Positions 53,701 through 62,439 of a stretch of DNA of 64,000 nt are shown piece by piece. The translations under genes were made by a program, and so were the position numbers. The stretch is from JACJYM01 sp965230495 (lineage in GTDB: Bacteria > Bacteroidota > Bacteroidia > Chitinophagales > Saprospiraceae): positions 1,736,001 through 1,800,000 of the forward strand of contig OZ246004.1 of the NCBI GenBank assembly GCA_965230495.1, read 5' to 3'. Numbering within the stretch: position 1 is the first letter of the stretch; the number at the start of each line of letters is the position of its first letter. The notes under the pieces were generated by a model. That model saw only the letters and a list, made by a program, of their open reading frames with translations, was not told the DNA's origin and ran no database searches.

Positions 53701-56700
53701 GCTAATAAGTATTCTACAATGTAGGTTGTGTTGTGACAATCAAATACTGTAACAGGTGCAGGTACTACCCAGTTTGCTGTACATACATGAGAATCTGCAT
53801 CTATACTGTATACCTGATTTGCAGCACATGTTACAACAGGATTATTATTATCTTCTACAAAAATGGTTTGGGTAAACTGCCCAAGTTCATTAGAGCACCA
53901 ATCCAATACAGACCAATATCTGATAACTTTAAATGTATTTCCACAACTTTCAATTCTCTTATCTAAGTAAGAAACATTGATCGAACAATAATTATTCCCT
54001 ATCAAAGTTCCCTCTTCTGTCAAATCACCAAGTGGAATGTTATTGTAGCTTGGAATACCGGTTTCATTTACATCAGGGTATAAATTATTATTACTATCCC
54101 AAATATTTTGATTCGAACATTCCAAATGTGTGTCATCAGGAATCGTTACGTCATCCATTTCTATGTTTTCGAAAAATATTCTTGAAGTACATTCCCTGGA
54201 TTTATTACCCTTGGAATCAACAGCATATGCTGTTATTGTTCTTACCGCAATATAATTATCTGAACAAGTAAGATTCTCTAAATCATCTTCTGTGATAACA
54301 ATGTCTATATAGTCAGTACAATCGTCTGTTGCAATTGGTAAAGGAAGTGTTGTATTAATTTCTACACAACTTACAATAACATCGTCTGCACATTCTATAA
54401 AAGGAGGAAGTTTATCTTCTATCTTCACTGTTGACCAACAACTATTACCGCCACAAAAATCTGTAACCGTTACTTGTAAATTTTGATCTAAGTAATCTCT
54501 TCCAACAGGATTCTCAACTACGTTTCCTAAAGAATCCAGAATTTCTATAGTATAGTAACTACTACTGCTTCCTTCCAGTATCATGTCCGCAGTGATCATA
54601 ATTTCACATCGGCCATCAAGTGAAAGGTTTACCAGATTATTACAAGCAATCTCTCCGGTGTCATCTACACATAGGTTTATCGTCTCGAAATCAAACTGAT
54701 CGTCATCTGAAGGGTTATCTTCTTCCCCATTAGACTCATCTAATATATCGTCATTATTTTCTGAGGGGTCAATAACAAGGTCATCTTCATCTGTGGGTAA
54801 AAATTTAAGTACATTATCTGATCTCAAATAAGCATAGTTAGTAATCTCCGCACTATTAGTGATTTCCGCATCAGGGTAGTTTTCATCTATTGTCAAATTA
54901 ATAAATATCTCTCTTGTATCACCTGCAGGGATTATTCCTGTATTAATTATCGCATTAGCACCTGAAGTCATCCAATTTGCCAAATTACCAGTTTGAAATA
55001 TTGTATTGGCTGATTCTTCAAATATGAAACCTGAAGTGATATATTCCGTTACTGTAACTTCTTCCGCATCTACCTCTCCCTGATTAATCACCTCTATTCT
55101 ATAAGTAACTTCACACCCTAAGCAATATGGAGGAGCCGAAGACACTGTTTTCCTAAGAGCCAAATCAAAACAATGAGTGACATTAATAGTAATAGTCGAC
55201 GTAGAACCCATACAATTGGCATTGTCCATCACCTCGTATTCAAAGATATACTGCCCAGTCTCTGCACATTCAAAATTGACATTATCAAGATCAGAAAGAT
55301 CAATAACAGGTCCACTTATATAAGTAAATGTTCCTCCTAATGTAGCATTGTCCGATAGTAAATCAGGAATACTCTGTATATACTCCGAGGCGTCGAGATT
55401 GCAAATATCTATGGTTACATCCTCTCCTGCCGACGGTGCTTGAAGTATTTCCACACTAACCATTCTCTGTACAAGGCATTGCGTATCATCAGAACCCTCA
55501 TAAACCAAATGAAGCATTCCTTCTTTGGAATTCATTGTATTAACTATTACCGCGGGTTGATCTGTGTTTTCTAGTTGTACATTTTCAGCTGTCCCGGGAT
55601 CAGCGGCAAAATCCCAACTATGGTAAAGTACATTTGCTGAAGCATTTGACTGAATAGGTTCCATCATTCCAGTACATACCATCTTCCCTTCAGGGTTAGC
55701 TTCCAATGCAGCCGGTTGTCCGATTATAGTATTACATACAGTCTCACATAGATTAACATCTGTAACTGTGACGCTATGGTTTCCAACCGTTAGATTTACC
55801 GCCTGGGCATTAGTTTCTCCATTATCCCATAAATATGAATAATTCCCATTTCCTCCCTGTGCTAGAACCAATGCTCTTCCGTCACTACCGCCATTACAAG
55901 TTACATCATGACTTTGACCTATTGAGCAAGTTAAACTACTGGGCTCTGTCACTAGTACAGAACATATGGATTCACAATCGTTTTCATCATATACGGTAAC
56001 CATATGATTTCCAGCATTTAACGATACCGCTGTTCGAGATGTTTCTCCATTATCCCATAAGTATCTGTAATTACCTACTCCGCCTGTTGCGGTTACTTGT
56101 GCCCTACCATTGACATCTCCATTACAATTGGCAGGAGACTGAAGTACGGCATTACATTGCAACTCAGCAGGTTCTGTTACTGTAAAAAAACAAGAATCAA
56201 CACAGCCAATGGCATCCATTACATAAATCCTATGATCCCCGACACTTAAATCTGTAATTACAGGAGAGTTGCTGAAGGTATTACCATCTTTACTATATTG
56301 ATACGGAGGAGTTCCTCCTTCGGATACCTCAATTGTATTAGTTCCTGAGGCAGTACCATAACACAACGGTGGTTCTATATCATTAGTACACAATATATTA
56401 AACAGTGTAGGTTGTGTCATCTCTACTTCACATGAATCAACACATCCCATATCAGTTGTTACGATAACTTTGTATACACCTGCCTGTAATCCCGTCTGTG
56501 TTTGACCCATAAAACCATTATCCCATTCAAAAGAATAATTGGTTATATCTGCTGCTCCAATAATTTCTACCGTAGCTTCTCCATCTGCTCCATTTGGGCA
56601 AGTAACTGTTCCAGATATATCACAATCCAAAACAGGCAATGGAATAACCTGTATCGAGATCGTATCCGCGTCCATACAGCCATTTTCTGCTTCTGCGTTC

Positions 56701-58601
56701 ACTATATAATCTCCATCTAGTGATATGTCCACTATTGTAGCATCTGCATTGGTACTAAAAACATCCCCATTAGGATCAAACCATTCGTAAGAAAGATTAG
56801 GTGTGTTTTTTATATTAGTTATACTAAGCTCAACATCCGATCCTGAACAATAACCATCTATAGTAGTTGTTATTTCTATTTCCGGATATTCATCTATCAT
56901 AACTGCATCTATGGCTGTCTTAGAACAAATTAATCCAGAACCATTGGTCTGTTGATAGTAGTAATTGTACTCGTATGTTAAACCTGGAGTTAGTCCAGCA
57001 GGTTCTACAAAATAAAATCTATTTGTTCCGATAGTCAAACTATCCACAATGTTAGGTCCAGACAATATTCCTCCCACAGGGTTTGTTCTAATTTCCAGAA
57101 TGGGTTGATTACCACATATTACTTCATCATCGATTATAATTTGTGGGTTAAGGGATTGTATATCAAACAAAGCAACTTTAGTGACCTCCATACCTCCATC
57201 GTCATATGTATAATGAATTTCAAAACTACCTTCTCTATCTGTAGGGTCTATATACCATTCTCCACTTTGCATCACCAGAAGTCCTGATTGTAAAACCAGA
57301 TCGCTACCATCCCTTTTGTAAACTATATATGTGCCTCCTGATGCCAAAGGTGTTGCAGCGGCACTACATTCTACTGGTTGTAACAAAATTAGTGGATCAT
57401 TGTCACAAGCCTCTGATTGAAGTAAACAATAATCCATATCCGACAAACTAACTTGCTCTATTTCGAAACAATCCTCATTCGCTTCTACCCTTGCATAAAC
57501 TAACTGGTTTGGGCTAGTAATATACTCCATGGGAAGCTTATTAGTTTTGAGAACGGCATTGCTTTCATCTTCATAAAAGGAAACATCCAGAGATGCTCCA
57601 TCCTTCCCGTCATTATCTAGGTCACCATAAGCAATATTAAGAGATTGGGATAACATGTATTTAGAAACTCCATTCCCCATAAATTCAATAGGTTGCAGTT
57701 CCACTGTCTTTGGAGAAATCACTTCAGAATCATGCACATCAAAATCAACATTAAATCTTTCACTTTTGGTGCACCCATAACCATCTGTTATAATAATTTC
57801 GTATGCACCAGAATTAGCATTAGAAAGCATATTTGAGGTTTCCCCTAGTTGAATATTGTTCAAAAACCAAGTATAGCTATACTCTGGACTACCTCCTTGT
57901 ACACTTATAGATATTGTATTCGAATTTTTTCCGTTACAATCGACTTTCATTAAGTTTACATCCGCGTCTATTTTTGTGTATTCTTTCAAAACAACACTTT
58001 CGTTAGCTCTACAACCTCCTGAACTCACAATCTCTACTTCATAAGTTCCCGCATCCAAATTATCTCTTTTCAAACCAAAAAAGCCATCCGACCAGATAGC
58101 AGAAAGTGTAGTATTGTCTTTAGGTGATATTTCAATTGCTCCCTTATCATCATTACAATCTCCGGGATCTGTGATAAGATCATATCTTGGTAATGTATTA
58201 ATGATACTAAACTCTTCAAAATAACATAAGTCAGAGCAAAAATATCTAAAATAGATTTGTTCAGTATTAGTTATGTCAATCGCATTTACCTCGGTATAGG
58301 TTCCTGAGTTAGAAAACACAACATTCGAACTAGACAGTACATTATAGCTGTCATCAAGTACTTCTAATACCGAATTATTATCCGATGCTCCAATTTTTTT
58401 TATAAAAACACCTACTTCGAAATTATCACTGATACTAACACAATCATCATATACGAATTGCATCTCGACTTCCGACTCACAGCCACAATTTTGACTTTGT
58501 CCAAAAATTATTGAACTGTAAATTGATGAAAGGACAAATGCAATTAATATAGGAATTGTTCTAGCACAATTTCGTTTCGGTTTTCTGGTGTTAACTTTCA
58601 T
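50730..58601 (-). CDS. Giant T9SS-secreted surface protein (SprB, DUF11, HYR-like, dockerin-like, cohesin-like)
   Basis: The 2623-residue protein has a basic signal peptide (about 1-35, ending IIFGQ). Two SprB-type repeats (about 125-290), Ig-like parts and four more SprB-type repeats (about 654-970) follow. The third and fourth are near-copies (GNYRYLWDNGET and GNYSYLWDNGET). A DUF11 domain (about 1145-1257, VTYRIEVINQG) and Cys-rich HYR-like modules (about 1400-2200, PP-x-x-x-C with DNCS) come next. A regulatory-like domain (about 2210-2257), a dockerin-like pair (about 2268-2326, VSTLDIVLIQRHIL and INNNEKISASDLSQLRKLIL), a cohesin-like part (about 2400-2513) and a T9SS sorting domain (about 2542-2623, NRPNPF) finish it. 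It is presumably a surface adhesin or scaffold. Confidence 0.9.
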   Translation of the reverse strand: MKVNTRKPKRNCARTIPILIAFVLSSIYSSIIFGQSQNCGCESEVEMQFVYDDCVSISDNFEVGVFIKKIGASDNNSVLEVLDDSYNVLSSSNVVFSNSGTYTEVNAIDITNTEQIYFRYFCSDLCYFEEFSIINTLPRYDLITDPGDCNDDKGAIEISPKDNTTLSAIWSDGFFGLKRDNLDAGTYEVEIVSSGGCRANESVVLKEYTKIDADVNLMKVDCNGKNSNTISISVQGGSPEYSYTWFLNNIQLGETSNMLSNANSGAYEIIITDGYGCTKSERFNVDFDVHDSEVISPKTVELQPIEFMGNGVSKYMLSQSLNIAYGDLDNDGKDGASLDVSFYEDESNAVLKTNKLPMEYITSPNQLVYARVEANEDCFEIEQVSLSDMDYCLLQSEACDNDPLILLQPVECSAAATPLASGGTYIVYKRDGSDLVLQSGLLVMQSGEWYIDPTDREGSFEIHYTYDDGGMEVTKVALFDIQSLNPQIIIDDEVICGNQPILEIRTNPVGGILSGPNIVDSLTIGTNRFYFVEPAGLTPGLTYEYNYYYQQTNGSGLICSKTAIDAVMIDEYPEIEITTTIDGYCSGSDVELSITNIKNTPNLSYEWFDPNGDVFSTNADATIVDISLDGDYIVNAEAENGCMDADTISIQVIPLPVLDCDISGTVTCPNGADGEATVEIIGAADITNYSFEWDNGFMGQTQTGLQAGVYKVIVTTDMGCVDSCEVEMTQPTLFNILCTNDIEPPLCYGTASGTNTIEVSEGGTPPYQYSKDGNTFSNSPVITDLSVGDHRIYVMDAIGCVDSCFFTVTEPAELQCNAVLQSPANCNGDVNGRAQVTATGGVGNYRYLWDNGETSRTAVSLNAGNHMVTVYDENDCESICSVLVTEPSSLTCSIGQSHDVTCNGGSDGRALVLAQGGNGNYSYLWDNGETNAQAVNLTVGNHSVTVTDVNLCETVCNTIIGQPAALEANPEGKMVCTGMMEPIQSNASANVLYHSWDFAADPGTAENVQLENTDQPAVIVNTMNSKEGMLHLVYEGSDDTQCLVQRMVSVEILQAPSAGEDVTIDICNLDASEYIQSIPDLLSDNATLGGTFTYISGPVIDLSDLDNVNFECAETGQYIFEYEVMDNANCMGSTSTITINVTHCFDLALRKTVSSAPPYCLGCEVTYRIEVINQGEVDAEEVTVTEYITSGFIFEESANTIFQTGNLANWMTSGANAIINTGIIPAGDTREIFINLTIDENYPDAEITNSAEITNYAYLRSDNVLKFLPTDEDDLVIDPSENNDDILDESNGEEDNPSDDDQFDFETINLCVDDTGEIACNNLVNLSLDGRCEIMITADMILEGSSSSYYTIEILDSLGNVVENPVGRDYLDQNLQVTVTDFCGGNSCWSTVKIEDKLPPFIECADDVIVSCVEINTTLPLPIATDDCTDYIDIVITEDDLENLTCSDNYIAVRTITAYAVDSKGNKSRECTSRIFFENIEMDDVTIPDDTHLECSNQNIWDSNNNLYPDVNETGIPSYNNIPLGDLTEEGTLIGNNYCSINVSYLDKRIESCGNTFKVIRYWSVLDWCSNELGQFTQTIFVEDNNNPVVTCAANQVYSIDADSHVCTANWVVPAPVTVFDCHNTTYIVEYLLADEDGNAPSDEFYTHDNVVEYGDGYLITDLPIGKTWIKYTIVDECGNVSYCFTEVEVVDNVPPIPVCDEFTAVSINSDGLAKVFATTFDDGSHDNCSDVNLAVRRMSSGNCSYTSTREVVDTYNGNTYYDSEIFCCNDVGVGDLQVELLVIDGSGHKSTCMVNAQISLKFEPTISCPSGVTIDCDGDYSVDLLGTASYDAVCDIYSLSHRDVFQDYSCSEKDISRIWELTNNNTGIVEKSCTQVISLQNLTPFDLNSVVFPQEVTLHNECLEGLDTSPDNPATNGYPTWPADPCAQIAYSYEDHEFTVVDDACYKILRDWTVIDWCVYNPFVGTEGIIKYTQVIKVIDTELPTIVCNTHIAEVGDDCMTFESISASGNDSCTPTDELRWGYYLDNDEDGIYESFIEDGVYRNNFTIGTYTVKWLVSDRCDNTATCVQNIVIEDNKAPTPYCHAELITVLMENDGTVELWAKDYDLGSSDNCTSELLYTFGGQPINRNSEHYFKVNADGISQFASAAEYALGEAQKWDPILRSSSRSFTCENLGDNELVMNVVDESANDAHCYVTVKIQDNAGICSEEITISGRLTSLLGDPFSMANVYLEANLPEHPRLEVSTNGDYAFTEVIKNEDYTVRPEYNEDHLNGVSTLDIVLIQRHILSLARFENPYHYLAADINNNEKISASDLSQLRKLILGFYEELPDNESWKFIAIDENTNPSEEEVFYMNDRRWFENLNQNMEEIDFMAVKVGDVNNSIELSSSKENDLDSRNLNMAYIDISNIHIKIGEVLRIPVYAKNFEELYGMQWSIQYDIDNVEFLNIHSGILDIGSENFYHKGNAINFSWNDKNVRQFNNSSPLFYLELEAINSTMLYDALSINREGLQPELITEELDIFPLDLSLRDTEEINIEKLMVSQNRPNPFTEETIIEYSIPEASLINISITDMLGKEIENLSFNQEKGSHRYVFNNRLHNVRGGVLFLTISDGTQQSTIKMLTLK

Positions 58602-58650
58602 GCTACGTATTCAATTTATTCTATATATCATACGTAAACAAATAGTGTAC

Positions 58651-58658
58651 CAAATGTA
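58651..58658 (-). promoter_or_regulatory. Candidate -7 element of the giant T9SS gene
   Basis: On the minus strand TACATTTG matches TAnnTTTG, 49 bp upstream of the start codon. There is no TTG at the -33 position. Confidence 0.4.
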
Positions 58659-58861
58659 TTAGAATAATTTTTAATTTAAATTAACTCATAATATATTATG
58701 TATGGGTAAAAAATACTGGACAACTATATTTAAGGTATAAAATACTGATAAAATGTCCTATACATATATCAAAAATTCATAATATACACTATCACATTTA
58801 TCACTTAAAAATTATAAATTATTTTTTGCACTTACGAGTCTATTACCTAAATAACGGTACT

Positions 58862-58895
58862 AAAAAAGCCCTGCTTAATAATAAACAGAGCTTTT
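58862..58895 (-). terminator. Terminator of the ettA/coiled-coil/PspA-like unit
   Basis: AAAGC-x-CTG/CAG-x-GCTTT with a 12-nt loop; on the minus strand it is followed by six T. It lies 23 bp after the PspA-like stop. Confidence 0.75.
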
Positions 58896-58918
58896 CTAAA
58901 AACTAGTTTTATACCTTT

Positions 58919-59929
58919 TTAGTCAAATAACTTTCCGTAATCTGAGTTACCTGATGACTTATTTTCCTCTCGCATTTCTATCTCTGGAGTCTTTAATTCT
59001 AATATGTCCTCATCGCTGCTTTCTTGTCCACCGAGTAGTAATAATGTACTTTGCTTTTCATACTCTTCTAACATTTTCAATCCTTGCTCTTCAAATACTC
59101 CATTCTGCAGATCTATGCTATTCATAAAGTCCGAACTCATTTCCATAAATCTTTCCATTTCACCAACTTTATTGGCTACATCATCGGCTATTACTTCCAT
59201 TGCTTGGTCAAACATAGCTCTTTTATCTGCGTCTCCCTTAATAATACTCATGGCTGATCTCATAGCTGAATGAGAAGCTCGAATCGCTTTTCTTTCTTCT
59301 TCCTTTACCTTTACTTGGTCCTTAGTATCTTCTAAAAGAATTTCAGAGTTATTATACATTTTTGTCAAAACCCTATATAATATAGACATTTTGTTATGTA
59401 GTTGAGTGTATTTAGTGTTACTCTCTTTTAATCTTGCAGCTTTTCTGGATGATAATAGCATTGCCTTTTCATTGCCTTGTTTTTTGGCTTGTTTCGCTAT
59501 CATCATATTTTGATTGATCTCCTGATTGTTATTTTCTACAGTGTTCTTAAGCTTTCTCATTTGTCCTTTCAGGTTTCCAATCTGCTTTCCCATTTTCTTT
59601 AGATTGTCCTGCAGATCCTCTATATAGTTTTTAAGAATACCTATTGGATCTATCGTAACAAAAATACCTGTAAGCCACCTCATAAAGCTTTTATACATGT
59701 ACGAAACCAAAGTCCTAACCTTTGGGTCCAAAATCATATAAATGATCAGTCCTAATACAGCCAGAGCAATAACAATACCTATAGTATTTGTTAACATTCC
59801 TAAAATAGCTGCACTATATTTGAAAAGAACATAACCCAAGCCTGCTAATCCAGCCAATAAGAAAAAAGCTCCCGTTTTACCTTCAGGCTTAGACCAAAAT
59901 GATTTAGGTTTGTTGTTTATTGTTTCCAT
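58919..59929 (-). CDS. Membrane-anchored PspA/IM30 (ESCRT-III-like) protein
   Basis: The 336-residue protein has two N-terminal membrane helices (about 21-40 and 46-68) and a long helical region (about 95-300). The segment starting DPIGILKNYIEDLQDNLKKM and the later AKKQGNEKAMLLSSRKAARLKE have the same arrangement as PspA/Vipp1: a DP-x-x-x-L-x-x-x-I opening followed by a helix hairpin with a turn between basic residues. The tail is acidic (SSDEDILELKTPEIEM). PspA-family proteins form membrane-bound polymers during envelope stress. Here the usual amphipathic membrane helix is replaced by two real membrane spans. It is co-transcribed with the gene upstream, 54 bp away. Confidence 0.6.
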   Translation of the reverse strand: METINNKPKSFWSKPEGKTGAFFLLAGLAGLGYVLFKYSAAILGMLTNTIGIVIALAVLGLIIYMILDPKVRTLVSYMYKSFMRWLTGIFVTIDPIGILKNYIEDLQDNLKKMGKQIGNLKGQMRKLKNTVENNNQEINQNMMIAKQAKKQGNEKAMLLSSRKAARLKESNTKYTQLHNKMSILYRVLTKMYNNSEILLEDTKDQVKVKEEERKAIRASHSAMRSAMSIIKGDADKRAMFDQAMEVIADDVANKVGEMERFMEMSSDFMNSIDLQNGVFEEQGLKMLEEYEKQSTLLLLGGQESSDEDILELKTPEIEMREENKSSGNSDYGKLFD

Positions 59930-59983
59930 ACAAATTCTTTTTTTTACAATATATAAATATTCTATTCAAGTATGAATATAATT

Positions 59984-60529
59984 TTACAAAACTGTATCTA
60001 CCTTCGATAAATCTCCTTGAATTTCTTCCTTAAGTGCCGAGAAAGCAGACATAAATTCAGACTTTGTCTCTCCTATCTTTTTTTCCTGAACATCTATTTT
60101 TACCTTATTTTCTTCAATCTTTCCTACTATCAACTCAACCTCTCCTTTCAGCCTTTCTATTTCTTGCAATTTATCCAACCTCTTCTTTTCCAAGTACTCT
60201 AATTCCTTCTTTTTAGTTGCAATGTTTTTATCCATTTGCCCCTTAAGTGCATCAGCAAATTTATCTTTTTCGTTATCCAAAACATTTAAATAATGCCTGA
60301 TAGATTTTACTAAAATCTGTTTGCTTATACCCAAGCTTTGTGCAGTTGTAAAAGCACTTTTTAATGCCATATCTTCCTCATGGCCCAATTTAATAAGTTC
60401 GTTAATTGCATTTTTAAATTTCAGGTAATCAAAATTCTCCTGGTAATTGTCCTTAAGAGCAGATAACATTAGTCTTGTCGATTTGCTATCCTCTAGTGAA
60501 TCGAATAGTTTACTTAAATCTATTTCCAT
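59984..60529 (-). CDS. Coiled-coil protein, partner candidate of the PspA-like protein
   Basis: The 181-residue protein has a helical N-terminal domain (about 1-90, with LGISKQILVKSIRHYLNVLD) and a coiled coil rich in Lys/Glu (about 100-165), without signal or membrane parts. It starts 4 bp after the ettA stop and precedes the PspA-like gene by 54 bp. I do not recognise the family. Given the pairing it may regulate or cap polymers of the downstream protein; this is inference. Confidence 0.6.
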   Translation of the reverse strand: MEIDLSKLFDSLEDSKSTRLMLSALKDNYQENFDYLKFKNAINELIKLGHEEDMALKSAFTTAQSLGISKQILVKSIRHYLNVLDNEKDKFADALKGQMDKNIATKKKELEYLEKKRLDKLQEIERLKGEVELIVGKIEENKVKIDVQEKKIGETKSEFMSAFSALKEEIQGDLSKVDTVL

Positions 60530-60533
60530 ATTT

Positions 60534-62207
60534 CTAGTTTAATAAACTTTTAAAAACCGGTCTTTTCGGAGAAACCTCTCCATATTTTTCTAGTTTGGCA
60601 GCCTCATAAGCACTGTAGTTCCCTTCAAAAAAAACCACTTCAGAATTATCTTCAAATGCCAAAATATGGGTGGCTAACCGATCTATAAACCATCTATCAT
60701 GAGACACTACCATTACGCATCCAGCAAAATTATCGATAGCCTCTTCTAACGCCCTAAGAGTATTTACGTCAATATCATTAGTCGGTTCATCTAACAATAA
60801 CACATTTCCTCCATTCTTTAGTGTAATAGCCAAATGAAGTCGATTTCTTTCTCCCCCTGATAATACGCCCACTTTCTTTTGTTGATCAGATCCCGTAAAG
60901 TTAAATTTACTTATAAAAGCCCTTACATTGACCTGATTTGATCCAACTGTTATAAGGTCATTCCCTCCTCCCACTACTTCATAGATTGTCCTTTCAGGTA
61001 TCAAATCCTCATGAGATTGATCTACGTAGCTCAGTTTAACAGTTTCTCCTACTTCCAGTGTTCCACTATCTGGTTTTTCCTGCCCCATAATCATTTTAAA
61101 TAAGGTAGATTTTCCAACACCATTAGGCCCTATGATTCCAACAATGGCATTTTTAGGAACAGAAAAACTAAGATTATCTATTAACAATCTATCTTCGAAG
61201 CCTTTTGAAAGATTTTTTATTTCGATAACCTTATCTCCTAATCTTGGTCCGGGAGGAATATATAACTCAAGTTTTGCTTCCTTTTCCTTAACCTCCTGGT
61301 TAGACAGTTTTTCGTAGGCATTAAGTCTTGCTTTTCCTTTAGCCTGCTTAGCTTTAGGATTCATTTTCACCCATTCCAATTCTCTTTCCAGTGTCTTGCG
61401 TCTTTTAGATTCAGCCTTTTCTTCTGCGGCTAATCTCTTAGATTTCTGGTCTAGCCAAGAACTATAATTCCCTTCCCATGGAATACCTTCTCCCCTATCA
61501 AGTTCTAAAATCCATCCTGCTACATTGTCTAAAAAGTATCGATCGTGGGTCACTGCTATAACCGTTCCCGGGAACTTTTTGAGATATTGTTCCAGCCAAT
61601 GTACACTTTCCGCATCCAAATGGTTTGTTGGTTCATCCAATAAAAGAATATCTGGTTGGCTAAGAAGAAGTCTACATAATGCAACCCTACGCCTTTCTCC
61701 TCCTGATAATACTGAAACCTTAACATCCGGCAAAGGGCATCTTAAACTTTCCATTGCTGTTTCAAGTCTGTGGTCTAATTCCCAAGCATTGTAGTGATCC
61801 ATTTGTTCTAAAAGAACACCTTGTTCTTCTATTATTTTCATCATTTCATCATCACCCATCGGTTCAGCTAGCTTTAGGTTTATCTCCTCATATTTGTTTA
61901 CCACATCCACTATATGCTGAACCCCTTCTTGAACCACTTCCTTTACTGTTTTATCTTCATCCAGTGTGGGTTCCTGTTCTAAATAACCAATTTTATAGTC
62001 CTTGTCAAAAGTAACTTTCCCACTATAATTTGTATCCAAACCAGCTATTATCTTAAGTAGGCTAGACTTACCAGCACCATTAAGACCTAATACACCTATC
62101 TTAGCACCGTAATAAAAAGACAGCCATATATTTTTCAGTACTTCTTTATTAGGGGCATAGGTTTTACTCACCCCTTCCATTGCAAATATTACTTTTTTAT
62201 CAGACAT
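60534..62207 (-). CDS. ettA: Energy-dependent translational throttle protein EttA (ABC-F)
   Basis: The 557-residue protein has two ABC ATPase domains joined by a basic linker: Walker A GLNGAGKSS (about 41-49) and GPNGVGKST (about 356-364), signatures LSGGERRRV and LSGGERNRL, and Walker B LLLDEPTNHLD and LLLDEPTNDID. The linker between them has KMNPKAKQAKGKARL, the EttA-type ribosome-contacting tip. EttA binds the E-site of the 70S ribosome and gates entry into translation by ADP/ATP ratio. A consensus -7 element lies upstream. Confidence 0.95.
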   Translation of the reverse strand: MSDKKVIFAMEGVSKTYAPNKEVLKNIWLSFYYGAKIGVLGLNGAGKSSLLKIIAGLDTNYSGKVTFDKDYKIGYLEQEPTLDEDKTVKEVVQEGVQHIVDVVNKYEEINLKLAEPMGDDEMMKIIEEQGVLLEQMDHYNAWELDHRLETAMESLRCPLPDVKVSVLSGGERRRVALCRLLLSQPDILLLDEPTNHLDAESVHWLEQYLKKFPGTVIAVTHDRYFLDNVAGWILELDRGEGIPWEGNYSSWLDQKSKRLAAEEKAESKRRKTLERELEWVKMNPKAKQAKGKARLNAYEKLSNQEVKEKEAKLELYIPPGPRLGDKVIEIKNLSKGFEDRLLIDNLSFSVPKNAIVGIIGPNGVGKSTLFKMIMGQEKPDSGTLEVGETVKLSYVDQSHEDLIPERTIYEVVGGGNDLITVGSNQVNVRAFISKFNFTGSDQQKKVGVLSGGERNRLHLAITLKNGGNVLLLDEPTNDIDVNTLRALEEAIDNFAGCVMVVSHDRWFIDRLATHILAFEDNSEVVFFEGNYSAYEAAKLEKYGEVSPKRPVFKSLLN

Positions 62208-62242
62208 AGAATTCTATTAATTTGATTCTTAAATGAAAAGTG

Positions 62243-62250
62243 CAAAGGTA
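62243..62250 (-). promoter_or_regulatory. Candidate promoter (-7 element) of the ettA unit
   Basis: On the minus strand TACCTTTG matches TAnnTTTG, 35 bp before the ettA start codon. Confidence 0.55.
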
Positions 62251-62407
62251 CTTTGAATGTTTAATATAAGCATAAACTAACTCTACAATTTAAGAAGCTT
62301 TCTATGTGTTTGCCCAACATTGTTTCTAATAATTTACACTTCATATGTAATCTTTTATCATGTATTTTATACCTCATTATTCAAAAAAAATAAAGGATAA
62401 TTAACTC

Positions 62408-62415
62408 TATTTTTG
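62408..62415 (+). promoter_or_regulatory. Candidate -7 element of the FG-GAP lipoprotein gene
   Basis: TATTTTTG matches TAnnTTTG, 24 bp before the ATG at 62440. No TTG is present at the -33 position. Confidence 0.45.
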
Positions 62416-62439
62416 TGCAAAAGGCATATTCCAAAAGTT

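Larger units (their letters stand above)
58602..58918. other. 317-bp AT-rich gap between the giant T9SS gene and the PspA-like gene
   Basis: It contains the candidate promoter of the giant gene (58651-58658), several A/T-rich runs and a terminator (58862-58895). I see no gene in it. Confidence 0.6.
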
